Assembly: GCF_001632365.1 (NCBI RefSeq)
Contig: NW_024468511.1
Span: 1,440,899 to 1,504,898 of the forward strand
Source of the DNA: Laetiporus sulphureus 93-53
Taxonomy: Eukaryota > Basidiomycota > Agaricomycetes > Polyporales > Laetiporaceae
Length of the DNA: 64,000 nt
Reading direction: 5' to 3'
Of this stretch, positions 27,521 to 37,615 are shown one piece after another; within the stretch, counting starts at the first letter, position 1; every line of letters begins with the position of its first letter. A model generated the notes under the pieces. It had not been told where the DNA came from. It worked only from the letters and a program-made list of their open reading frames with translations, and ran no database searches. The position numbers were made by a program, and so were the translations under genes.

Positions 27521-27790
27521 TTTTAAATGACTCAGAATGCGACCTAAGATTGAATAATGGCTCATAAGGCCGGGGATGTATTGAGAAGGGCTCACCGGCC
27601 TTGGGACAAATTGCAAAGACTACCTAGATGCTGAGACTAGTTTACAATCGGACGCAAAATCTTTGACCTGTTTACAAGTGTTCATAACACCGTCGACTGA
27701 TTTACAATATCACACAAGTCGTGTTACGGGTTTAGAATCACACATAAGACTTGCGAGTGTTTTACAATCTCTCAAAGGACTTGGGTGGTC
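27521..27790. repeat. Right subterminal 30-bp repeat array
   Basis: Imperfect tandem units in exact 30-bp register. The clearest start TTTACAAT/TTTAGAAT at 27641, 27671, 27701, 27731 and 27761; more diverged units run back to 27521 and a decayed one follows to about 27820. A common feature inside each unit is a CTCACAAGGACTTG-like core. Located about 135-400 bp inside the right end, as subterminal transposase-binding repeats would be. Confidence 0.7.
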
Positions 27791-27909
27791 TTTTGAGGAT
27801 TCGCAATCTCTTATGGATCCATTATATACATAGATATACGGTCGCAAGACTTGCGAAGTAAGCAAGTCTTGGGAGGTTTATATACATATATATGTTTATG
27901 TATTCATCT

Positions 27910-27925
27910 GCAGCTTTTGCCGATG
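27910..27925 (-). repeat. Right terminal inverted repeat of the transposon
   Basis: Inverted partner of 19143-19158 (15/16). It ends in CGATG, so the last three bases form an ATG in frame with the host fragment downstream. Confidence 0.9.
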
Positions 27926-28785
27926 TCAGGCAGTGCTGAAGCAGCATCTTACATCGACGTCAATCTCCTAAGCTCTCCTCCAGACATCAAATGTGACTTC
28001 AAGGATGACGACATCCAGATCCTTGGTCTGGTGGACCAGGAGGTAGCTTTTACTGCTCCTAATATTATGATCATTGCATCTCACGCAGTGTTCATTTCAA
28101 AGGAGCAATTGAAGCTCAAGATGGAGATTGCCAATGCCACAGAAGGCTCACTGGCTAGTGACGGGCAGCAAATGAATTCCGAGTCTGGCACAGCTGAGGC
28201 TCCCGAGGGACCGGAAGAGCGACATTCATCGCATGGCAGCGACGTCCAAGCCGGCGACGCAAGCTCTCACGCATCCACTAGAGGCTCAGGCAGCGCCGAA
28301 GCAGCGTCTTACATCGACGTTGACCTCCTGGATTCTCCTGCGGCCCAGCCGGATGTCAAGAGTGAGTACGACAATGATGACATCCAGATCCTCGGTGTGA
28401 CGGACCAGGAGGTAGGTTTTCCTGTTCTTAATACTACAATCATTGATTCTCACAGAGTCACATTTAAAAGGGGCAGCTGGAGCTCAAGATGGAGATCGCC
28501 GATGCCATGGTTAAGCGTCTGGAAGACAGGCTCAAGTTCAAGGACGACATTGCGAAAGCGAAGCTCGAGCAGCTAGAGGAGCGGCTCAAGGTTGAAGAGC
28601 ATATCGCGAAAGCCAAGCTCGAACACCTGGAGGAACGTCTACAGCTCCAGGATGAGATTTCTCAAAGCAAGTTGGATCGCCTGGAGATGCAACTTGCGGT
28701 GCGAGGTCAGGAGAAACGGCCGGTGAAACGCCAGCCGACGCCAGAAGCTTCTTCGTCTGGACGGAAGAGGTTGCGCTTGAAATGA
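27926..28785 (+). pseudogene. DUF7918-like gene, 3' part: duplicated linker and coiled coil
   Basis: Continuation of the split host gene. It starts SGSAEAASYIDVNLL, DIQILGLVDQEV, a 48-nt intron-like stretch, QLKLKMEIANAT, then a copy of the linker on the left side of the transposon (ASDGQQMNSESGTAEAPEGP and EERHSSHGSDVQAG), then a second SGSAEAASYIDVDLL and DIQILGVTDQEV, an intron, and QLELKMEIADAMVKRLEDRL followed by three 17-residue coiled-coil repeats (KAKLEQLEERLKVEEHI type). It ends with a basic NLS-like tail (SGRKRLRLK), stop 28783-28785. The frame is open from an ATG at 27923-27925 inside the transposon end, so a truncated protein could still be made. Confidence 0.65.
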
Positions 28786-29368
28786 GCTACAAAGGAATCT
28801 CGTTCTACTTTCCATCTGCCGCCTGCTACGTTTCTGAATTGATCACCGTTTTCGCATTGCAGGCTCGGTTGTTGAAGGCATGGCAGCCTCATAGCCTACG
28901 AAATCTCATCCCTCATCCGTTTGCACCTGATGTCCACTAGCACCATTGAAATGGGTTTCGTGCTGAGCTAATGAATTGGAATGTATATATGTAGTCTCCA
29001 TAGCAGAAGGATATCGTAATCGAAAAGCCGATCATATCACTGACATAGTTATGAATGCATACTACTACCGGCACAGTAGGTTTGTCGTGCTCCGATTTAT
29101 GATGTCGCCCGTTATGATCTTCTGCAGGATCATACCATCTTCTGCAGGAAAAACAAGGCTAGTTCTGGAGCCTGACCCACCCAGAATCCCAGTACCGCTC
29201 GTGTTCGTCTTCGAGTCCAAAGAGAACACATTGCCCACAGGCATACTTAGCCGCCGGACCCATCTTTTCAGCTTCTCCGCTCGCAGATTGATGGGCGGTT
29301 GAAGTGGCCGTGCGTCGGCCACGCTGAGAGCGCACTACTGAGATTTGTACTTCGACGCGGAGCAAGCC
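28786..29368. other. Gene-free stretch
   Basis: 583 bp, no supported gene. A partially repeated CTTCTGCAGGA is seen near 29120 and 29139. Confidence 0.35.
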
Positions 29369-29790
29369 TCACAGCCGCAGTAGGGCGCATGGTCCGTCAA
29401 GCAGAATAGCGGGGACGAAGGCTGGCTGGATGACTGTGAACTCGACGTGGGCGCGAGATCGGCAGCGGCTGGAATTCGTCGTGCTGACAGTATACCGCGG
29501 CCGTGAGAGTGCTTTGGAAGGAGACGAGTCCAGCTGGGGATGCTTGGTCAGTCTGTCGAGCATACCGCCCCGCGAAGCATCGCTGCCGTAGCCGCTATCC
29601 GGGCTGCGAGCTTGGAGCAGTCGAGCGCGCTCGATCTCGCGCTCCTTCATGCGCCACTCGATTTCCTCGATGCGTCGTCTCCTGATCGCGACATCGTCCG
29701 CGATGCGGACACGAACCGCTTGGCAGCGCTCGGTGGGACGCTCGACTCGAGCGGAGGTATCTTGCGCGTCATGCCTGCGGAGGCTTGGCG
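29369..29790 (-). CDS. Hypothetical protein, C-terminal exon
   Basis: A frame preceded by a good acceptor (CTCCGCAG, minus strand, near 29780) reads HDAQDTSARVERPTER, then VRIADDVAIRRRRIEEIEWR and MKEREIERARLLQARSPDSG, a strongly charged helix, and ends PAILLDGPCALLRL at 29369. Codon flow is better than for neighbouring shadows. Upstream exons are not established; it may join the gene at 30059-30675. No family recognised. Confidence 0.35.
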
Positions 29791-30058
29791 TCGATTCTGT
29801 GTGGCCGGGGGGGACGTTGAAGCACCTGCGGCTCTCCTATTTAGTAGCCAAGCTAGAGCCACTCGTCGACACCCGTGGCGCTTCCCTTCGCGGGGACGTG
29901 GGTTCCACCTAGAAGCGCAAACGAGGTAGCATCGCTTTCATGCTCCTTCAATATAATGAACAACGTACTTGACGTGAGAGACGCGACCACACTCGCGCTC
30001 TCTTTCTCGTGTCACTTCTCTTTCGTTGGCGCGATGGGACCGTCCAGATTCTTGACAT

Positions 30059-30675
30059 TTAGGGCTGGCGAGGTTCGACAGCCTTCTTGATCCCGAAGTC
30101 GACTTCTTGGTTGCCTTCATCCATCTCTTCCTGTAAAGAGTCGTGCTCCATAGCCGTGCTGAGTATCCATATTAATGATGCGGGATTTCAGACCTTTCTG
30201 AGCTCCTGGTCAGCAACAGCCGGCTCGGAGCACGCGAAGTAATCAGCCTTTTCCAAATCATATTTCTTCTCCTCTTGCGGAACATCTACATCCTCTCTCT
30301 TGGCCTCAGCGTTCTCTGCATTGCATGCAGCGTTGATATCACCCGTGACCGCCGCCTCCTCCTCGCTCCGCGTTCTCACCGCTAATTTCTCTTTGCGCAC
30401 CTCAAGGCTGCTCTTTTACCGGTCGTGAACAGCTGTGCGGCGTAGCGAATTAGACTCGCCACGGGGGTTAGCTGACAGAGACACGCACGGAGAGCAGTAG
30501 TCGCTGCAACCTTGTTTGTCACAGCAACCGCCGTCCGCGCATTGTCCGCAGACAACTCTGCACGTCGAGCGATCGCAGCTTGTGATCGACTTGTCATGGA
30601 ATGCACCGTGACTTTTCCCGCCAGCAAACCACAGCACCAATTCCAGCTATTTCCTCTCCGTAGGAATGTTAGCAT
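30059..30675 (-). CDS. Hypothetical helical protein
   Basis: Three exons chain in phase. The first, from 30675, contains SRSQAAIARRAELSADNART and AVAVTNKVAATTALRACLCQ. An intron with GTAAAA donor and ATGCAG acceptor follows (about 30309-30418), then ENAEAKREDVDVPQEEKKYD and DYFACSEPAVADQELRK. The last exon reads EEMDEGNQEVDFGIKKAVEP and stops at 30059-30061. The product is mostly charged helix. No family recognised. It would share a 251-bp divergent promoter (30676-30926) with the next gene. Confidence 0.4.
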
Positions 30676-30926
30676 GTGACTGGCATTGTCACGATCGCGA
30701 CTCGCGCGTTCCTCGCGGTACCCTTGCAGTCACTCCCCCATCGTCCATCCATCAGCCCACCAGAGAGTACCGCTTGGATCCTTCTCCTGTCCTATACCCA
30801 CCTGCGTGACCCGTATGTGTGGCCCCAGCGACTCTTTTGTCCTCCTCTGACACGCGCGTACATAACATCCGCGATACCAATCTCCTAGCTCTGCGTATCG
30901 ATCTCTGATCAGGACTGCCGTACACT

Positions 30927-31500
30927 ATGCCGACCAGCATCGAAAAAGCCATCTCTACCGTCCTCCAGCAGGGCGAGCCCCTCGCCGTAGCGAACGTCCT
31001 CGTCGCATACCTCAAAATCCTCGGCTACATGGCCCCCGACGACAAGGAGCTCTCCGTCCCGCACGAGGCTCTCGTCGCGTTCGAACACGCGCTCGACAAG
31101 GAGCCCGCCTTGTCGCTCAGGCGCCAGGCCTCAAAGTGCTCCGTCCTCTGCCAGCGCATGTACACTGCCGAGATCACCCAGCTGCGGAAGGAATACTGGA
31201 GGGAGAGGTTGGGCTTCGTCGCTGCGGCGCGCTGCACATGCCCGACCTGCGGGAATACGGTCGCGTACCGCAAGGAGGAGTTCGAGGATACGGAAGAAGA
31301 GGTCATCACCCCACCAACGCGGATCAAAGCTTCTCGTCGTGAGTCGTGGCATGGTTTGAGTCTGAAAAGGCGGCCTTCTGACCAGTTTCGCGACCGCAGG
31401 GAAGGTCAAGGCAAGACGTCTCGCCAAGAGACTTCGAGATGCACGGAATATCGCCCCAATCGACCCTTACGGCCCATCGACTAGCGCCCTTGTCCTTTGA
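30927..31500 (+). CDS. Hypothetical small protein with a CxCxxC motif
   Basis: Starts MPTSIEKAISTVLQQGEPLA and is mostly alpha-helical, with KLxxLR-like helices and a single metal-binding-like motif ARCTCPTCGN near residue 110. One intron (about 31337-31399) joins RIKASR to RKVKARRLAKRLRD, and the protein ends GPSTSALVL with the stop at 31498-31500. About 170 residues. The basic C terminus suggests a nucleic-acid or nuclear role, but this is only inference. No family recognised. Confidence 0.55.
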
Positions 31501-32181
31501 TTCTTTTCACGGATGTGGATATCTCGTCTTTCTTCCTTCTCTTTGTATCGCATATGATCTGCTTTTGTAGGAAGGTTGTATACCACAACGGCTTGTGTTT
31601 TCTCACCGTGAGCCCATCATCTGGTCCTGGGAGGCATCTTCACCACATCATTGAGCTCTTTATCTCTTTAGTGCAATACATCTGTTTCAACCGACTAGTT
31701 ATTGTGCGCGAGATGACAAGCAAAGCTTCGCACGAGGTCTAGGTCCACCTCACTTTCCATCTATGTGTCACTTTCGAGATCAACGCCTCGTATTCGAAAG
31801 TTCATATACGGCTCGTTCTGCATATGTCCTCCTGAACAGACCCCGTTCAGTTCAACTATGCGCCACAATCGCGTAGGTGGCGTGGGAAAACAATGAAGTA
31901 GGTTCCTCACCTCACGATTACGTTAACGCATGGCAAACCATCACCCACCATTATGGCCGCATCTGACCAAGTGTTGGTATCAGCCATAACATATCGGCGC
32001 GGTGAGATTGGCCGCTCCGCCATACACGTTCCCATCTATCCGACAACACAATATACCGGCTCTGCGAGTTGTTTGCGGATACGGTGAGGCAGCCACTTGA
32101 TGCTGTCGGTCTCTGGACGGTTTGTATGCCCTGTCTCGTATCGCGTCGCTACATTAAAACGCAAACCCGATAGCCTCGCAG
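31501..32181. other. Gene-free stretch, possible 5' exon of the kinase-like gene
   Basis: About 680 bp without a supported gene. The missing first exon of the following gene may lie in the last few hundred bases. Confidence 0.3.
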
Positions 32182-33964
32182 CTTTCTGGCATCAAATGGA
32201 CGGGAGGATTTGCTCAGTCGTCTTCAAGCACACGGAGGCCACTTGGACGGATTCTGCGATGATCTTAATGAGGATCGCTGGGTCTTGATACCAGTTGGTG
32301 AGGCGCTGGGCGTGTCCGACGCACGTACCGCTACGCGGACAGCGCTCGTGGCTGAGATCTTCCCGCCTGCAAAACGGCCGCTCTCACCTGCGGGTCCTGA
32401 CGGACCTGAACGCAGTACGTCTCTGCTTGCCCTCGCGCACGTCACACCTGCTGAATATCGGTTACGACACAGAGAGGGTTTCCCGTATGAACGCCCTGCG
32501 CGACTTGGAGGCACCGTCTTATGCGGCGCGAAATGCACTGCTATTCGATAGGCAGGTCCGAGATAATGGTGGCGCTATCTGGAATGGTCGCCCCTTGGGT
32601 CTGCTGGAGGCACCCATTCGCATCTACCATCCTGCCTTTGCCCGCATCCTCAGCTGCATGGCCGCCCCTCTCGAGGACCACCGTTTCTCATCCGAAGAAC
32701 TTGATACCGCGTCTTTTCTGATCAACGCTTTGGCGCCATATTACAGGGACGAGGACGAGCGGATTGTGGCAATCAAAGGCTACTTCGAGTCTGCTGTTCG
32801 TCGCAGCGATGTCCTTACGGAAAGAATATACAGGCTTGGAACTGTGTTCACCGCCGGGCCCCAAGGCCCTCCTGCTGCTGGCAGAAGTGAAGAACGGCAT
32901 AGGTGAAGGTGATCGCGACGCAGTGATGCTCGCCGCTTATGAGTATGTCGCTCTTGCGGTGTCGGACGAGGTAAGTAACGTGTACTACAGCACTTGTGCG
33001 GATGGACGTCCATACTGACGGTGTCGTCCAGCTTCAAGCGCCGAGAGAGAAGTCGTGCCTGCCTGCTCTTATCCTCGCAATCGTCGGCGAACACGTCGTC
33101 ATATATGGAGCCGTCCTCCTAGATGGAAAACCAGTGGTGCAACGACTAACTAGCCTTGTCACTTTAGGTGCAACCGAGAACATTCGCACACATCCTCTCA
33201 CCGGCAATCCCGATAGAATTGAATGTGGACGTTCCCGTATTGACGAAGGGACTCTTCATGCCGCTCGGGTACTCCGCGCTCTCCGGGACGGCGTTGAGGC
33301 ACTTGAGCGGTATTACTCTGCGTCGGCTTCGGCTCCCCTCCCGCCCCCAGGCACTCTCCGATGCCATCCCTACCTCACCACGCTCACCTCCGCTGAACAC
33401 GGGACACTGGCCCTCCAGTACACCGCACGTCTGGCGGAATTCGACGCTTCCAGGGCGGTCTTCAAGGCGCGCATGACGGTCGGAGAGGCGGGCGAAAAAG
33501 TCGACGTCGCGGTCAAGTTCACGCATTCGTATCACCGGAGCGCACACGCGTTGCTCGCGGGCCTGTCTCCGCCGCTCGCGCCGAGGCTGTGGCACTGCGC
33601 GCGCGCGGAGGACGTCGGGATGTGCGTCGTCGTGATGGACTTTATCGACTGCGCGGACAAGTGGCGGGCACGAGGGACCCAGGACGACGAGTACGTCGGG
33701 ACGCTGCGGGCTGCGATTGGGGCGCTGCATGAGAGGGACTGGGTGTATGGGGATCTGCGGTTGTCGAATGTATTGCCCGCCGAGGACGGGATCAAGTTGA
33801 TCGATTTTGGGTGGTGCGGGAGTGTTGGGGAGGCGCGGTACCCGAGCGACGTCAACCTCAACCCCGGCGTTATCGGGTGGCACCACGGGGTGCAGCGAGG
33901 AGGCCTGATTGAGAAAGAGCACGACAGGCACATGTTCAAGGTTGTCACAGGACGGGAGTTCTAA
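32182..33964 (+). CDS. REase-like/protein-kinase-like fusion of an expanded agaricomycete family
   Basis: The first supported exon follows an acceptor at 32181 and reads ASNGREDLLSRLQAHGGHLD and DRWVLIPVGEALGVSD. An intron (32416-32471) leads to RVSRMNALRDLEAPSYAARN, IRIYHPAFARILSCM, then in a second frame LLLLAEVKNGIGEGD (an E-x-K motif like that of PD-(D/E)xK nucleases) and SCLPALILAIVGEHVVIYGA. The C-terminal half is a protein-kinase fold: VDVAVKFTHSYHRSAHAL (likely VAVK lysine), VVVMDFIDC (hinge), WVYGDLRLSNVL (catalytic loop with Gly for the HRD Arg), IKLIDFGWCG (DFG) and YPSDVNLNPGVIGWHHGVQR. Stop 33962-33964. The frame change near 32820 needs an intron that I could not place with confidence, so a frameshift is possible. 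Confidence 0.65.
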
Positions 33965-34236
33965 CTGCCATCCTCTTGCCTGTTGGGCCGTGTCCTGGCT
34001 GTCTGCGTAGTATTGTGTCATACGAGCGGAGGAGGCTTATACGAAGATCACTGATTCCTTCTCACTCTTTGTGGCTCCTGAAGTTGTCGTGCTGCCGGGG
34101 AAAACGAGGAAATTGAATGAGATTAGGAGGCGATAGTGCACAACCCAATGGATAATTGAGTTGAACAGACGGAAAACGGGTATCAAGGTATGTGCTAGAG
34201 ATACATACATGTTCGACAAAACCATCTCCGACACGC

Positions 34237-35257
34237 TCATGGTGTGAAGACCAACCTCTCGCCGTCCATGTCCTTCTCGCCCCAAACCCGCTCAATCTCG
34301 CTCAGCTTCTCAATCCGGATTTTCGGCGGCTCGACCTCTCCCAGCATGGTCAGCATTTCCGGGAGTTCCCTGCTCAGCTCTTCGAAGCTCCACGCTCCGG
34401 GACCTGCCCCGCGGATCGTTAGGTTCTTGCTCCTAAGCGCGGCGCCTGGGAGCGCAATATCCGGACCAGCGACCGTTCCAATTTGAACGTATTGCATGGG
34501 GCGCCGCTGACGCGGGAGGCTCGAGAGGAGGTGCGCGGCGATGGGGCCATAGAGGTAGTCGAGGATCACGTCGACTTCGCCCAGCTGTGAGAAGTCGGTG
34601 GAGATGATGGGTTCTAAGAGGGCAAGCGTTGAGTCGAGGTTGGGGACAGCGGAGAGCTTGGTGGCGTTGCGAGCAACTCCGATGATTCTGCAGTGGAGTG
34701 CGGTGCTGGTAAGTGAATGCTCGCGCCATCTGTATTAGAGTTAGAACGCACCTCTTAGCACCGAGCTTCCTCGCCAACGCAGCAGCGATAGTTCCGCTTG
34801 TGCTCGTCGCGCCCACGATCAGCACCGTCCAACCGTCCTTTGGCAGCTGCTGCATGTCTACTCTCGTTTTCAGAGCCATCCAGCTCGACATGGCCGGATT
34901 GACCATCGCGGCGATGGCCTCCGGCTTGACACCCATAGGGAGATCGAAAACCCAGGGCTTTGGGACATTGACCAACTCTGCGAAGGATCCCCCGCCCGTT
35001 CTGAGGGTGATGAAGTAGACCGTCTTGCCTTCTGGTAATATCGTCCCGACGCCATCTACGCCGACGGTATGCGGGAGAGCGCCTGAAGTGTAGTGCTTCC
35101 CGGCAGCGCGGGAGCGTACAAGCTGATGTACTCCTGTTGCAAGAACGCGAATGCGGACGATTTCCGAATTCTCAGACGGAGTAGGAGGCGCAGGAATGGT
35201 GGTGTAAGTGGGAGGGGCTCCCCAGGAGGTCACTTGGGCGCTGTGAATTGTCGACAT
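34237..35257 (-). CDS. Quinone oxidoreductase-like MDR protein
   Basis: Medium-chain dehydrogenase/reductase. MSTIHSAQVTSWGAPPTYTT starts the GroES-like catalytic domain, which has GVDGVGTILPEGKTVYF and no zinc-ligand Cys cluster, as in zinc-free quinone oxidoreductase relatives. The Rossmann domain has VLIVGATSTSGTIAAALARK (dinucleotide loop), then after one intron (about 34691-34750) VIGVARNATKLSAVPNLDS, VDVILDYLYGPIAAHLL and MQYVQIGTVAGPDIALPG. It ends GEKDMDGERLVFTP. It probably reduces or rearranges a carbonyl or enone with NADPH; the substrate is unknown. Confidence 0.85.
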
Positions 35258-36125
35258 GTTAGATCATGAGGAGCCGTGTCACTGGTCCGTAAGGTTGTCA
35301 ACATTGACCTGCTTACGTTGCCGTGCGGCTTTTGGGCTCATATACCTCGATGTCAAATTCTGTTCTGCCACGATATTCATCTGATGTACATGTGAAGCTG
35401 TTGATTACCATGATATGCGATTTTTGAACTCGTTCAGGACCATTTCGACTTCGCCGCCAACTTCAGAGACACATTTAATAGGCATGAAAATTGCGGTGAT
35501 TAAGAGTATTTCGTTCTTAAATCGACTCATGATAGTGACGCCTTGTTGCCCTGGACACCGCAGTACTACGTAGTTTGAAGAAGCTCTCAATATGTGGTAC
35601 ACATCTGACAGTCTTGCCTCTGGCTTTTCAAAAGGGAATGCTCTGACCTGATGGTCGCTCCGTCACGGTCAGCCTGCAATCATCCGTTGTACTATGTGCT
35701 GCATGAATGTGCACAATCGACAGGTTCCCGATGGGAAAAAATCATGGTACGCAGACAAGGACGTCCCTCCATGTTCTTTGAGCTCAAGTGCAAGGATAGA
35801 CCACAACTCACTAAGCCTTGGTCCGGGGTCAAGGACAAACGTTATTTGACAACCCCGTGTTTTGATGCGGACTGCACGGAGGATGATGTGAGTGACGATC
35901 ATCATCTGTCGGGTAATTCGGATATTAATATCATTCCACTTCAGCAGCGCCCTGAACTTATATGACAGCCGGAGCAGAAGCATGCTCAGCCTCTCCAGAG
36001 TAGGGATTGTATCATGCTCATCTGTCGACTGGCACAGATGGTAACTACCGCATCTCACCGATGCTTCTCGCTGCTTAGTATAAGGGCACCCGTCACATTC
36101 TGCACGCGGGAGCACCCCGAGCATT
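35258..36125. other. Gene-free stretch
   Basis: 868 bp, short frames on both strands only. The right end is the promoter side of the DUF6533 gene. Confidence 0.35.
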
Positions 36126-37615
36126 ATGCCACTGTCGCTATCTGACCAGCACGCTTTGCTGATAGCTAAATACCTCTCAGGTTCGTGCTCGCATCTTCTT
36201 ATGGGCTGTTCGAGTGGCTGACACGTTCCTTTGCAGCAAGCGTGCTTGTTGTCTCTCTGTGGGATCACATTCTGAGCCTCGATCGGGAGATCCGCTGGGT
36301 ATGGCGTGGGCCTTGGTCTCCTTCGCAGATACTGCTTTTGTTCAATCGCTATGGCGGAGACGCGAGTATGATTTTCATTGCAGTCGGTGAGAGCTTTGGC
36401 ACATATTGTGATAAGTTGCAAAAATGACGCGGGTCATGGAAGCCATCGCACGGATGGGAACTTTGTACATGACGAACGAAGTGAGTCCACGATTTGAGCA
36501 GCGCATGTTGCAAACAGCTGACACTGTATCCTATCTGGCAGACGTGAGTCGAACCTCAACATAGTCTCCATGGATCTGATTAACCAAGATACAAGCTGTC
36601 AAGCTCTGACAGTCGTCACGAGCGTATATTGTATCATCAACAGCGCGTCCTCTCAATGTCTGTTGTCTTCGTGTCAGCCAATGTCTTGGTTCACTGAGTT
36701 GCATATCTTACAGTTGCACTCCTCCTGACGCTCTGTGAACTTTGGAGCAAACGAACGAGTCTCAAGCGTGCACTGACGATAGGATTCTCCGTCTGTTTCG
36801 CACTGTCTTTCGCGTTCGCCATAGTCTGCGATCATCAATCTTTCGGTATGGTCCAAATGCCTCTTCGTAACAGAAGACGGACTTACAAAGGGCAGACGCA
36901 CTTGCTCGAACCTCCTCTCACTCATGTTTCCTATTCTCTTCTGGGAAGCCTGCTTACGCGCTCGGCATGTGGGGTGGATTGGTCAGGTCTCTAGTAATGG
37001 TGTCTCTACCCGAACTAACATGCCGTGCTGTCATTGCTTCCAGATGCTGTTTGACGTGTATACGATTGCACTGATGCTGTTCAACGCATTGCAAACGCCC
37101 CGTCATCACGATGCCGAGATTCTATCAAGCCTTATTCGAGACGGCGCTGTCTATTTCTTGGTAAGGCGCAACTAGGATATATAATGTCTGCTCTGACCAT
37201 GGCTCAACTGCACTAGGCATGTTCCGGTAAGCTTATGCACTGATCACACTACCTTGCACAATTCAACAATCGCGGTCCCTTCCCAGGACTTCGACTGTTG
37301 CAACTCATCTCTTGCGTCTTATCGGTATGTATTTAAAGCGCCTCTCAGGAACTGTATTTTGCGCTCTAATCTAGTAAAGGGTAACGGCATTGCTCTCATA
37401 TCAGTGTACGCACTGCATAACAATATTGTCGTGAGCATGACATAACTGACACTACCATTCACAGGCTTGCCTGGGCAATCGACAATGCTCTGAGCTTTCG
37501 GTTCTTCCTTGAAGTCAAGGCCGCAAAGGCCGCGCAAGCCTGCGCAGACTCGAATGATGACATCGGACAATCGTCGTTCTACGTCTATAGAGAAGTACGG
37601 ATGGACCTCATTTGA
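36126..37615 (+). CDS. DUF6533 multi-pass membrane protein
   Basis: Starts MPLSLSDQHALLIAKYLS at 36126. An intron with acceptor TTTGCAG (36239) joins it in phase to ASVLVVSLWDHILSLDREIR and WVWRGPWSPSQILLLFNRYG, the diagnostic DUF6533 block (first TM, DHxLxxDxEI, W..K/R, second TM). Later exons supply LLLTLCELWSKRTSLKRALT, further hydrophobic helices, MLFDVYTIALMLFNALQTPR, LIRDGAVYFL and finally LAWAIDNALSFRFFLEVKAA, ending VYREVRMDLI with the stop at 37613-37615. Probably seven TM helices and at least seven introns. The family is strongly expanded in Agaricomycetes; receptor-like topology, function unknown. Confidence 0.75.

Larger units (their letters stand above)
19143..27925 (-). mobile_element. 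8,783-bp Plavaka-type DNA transposon with passenger genes
   Basis: Left end CATCGGCAAAAGGTGC (19143-19158) is the inverted repeat of the right end (27910-27925) at 15 of 16 bases. The element is flanked by the dinucleotide TC (19141-19142 and 27926-27927). The paralogous host sequence near 28287-28293 reads GGCTCAGGCAG without interruption, as expected for the empty site. Inside are a Plavaka-type transposase (19567-24072, -), an unknown ORF (24332-25141, -), a DUF6698 gene (25333-27100, +) and imperfect 30-bp subterminal repeats near both ends. The strand given is that of the transposase. The ends, target duplication and empty-site match are seen directly; assignment to Plavaka rests on the transposase. 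Confidence 0.88.

Noticed and set aside
27641..27790. Regularly spaced repeats resembling a CRISPR array
   Set aside because: The units are contiguous with no spacers, diverged, eukaryotic, and sit just inside a transposon end; they are subterminal repeats.
31497..31742. 81-codon plus-strand frame after the 30927 gene
   Set aside because: Starts inside the stop region of the upstream gene in another frame and is Phe/Ser/Leu-rich, typical of 3' untranslated sequence.
33164..34021. 285-codon minus-strand frame
   Set aside because: Antisense of the kinase-like domain, which has recognisable motifs; no family features in the shadow.
35669..36421. 250-codon minus-strand frame
   Set aside because: Overlaps the first DUF6533 exons on the other strand, has no recognisable domain and an odd Cys/Arg composition.
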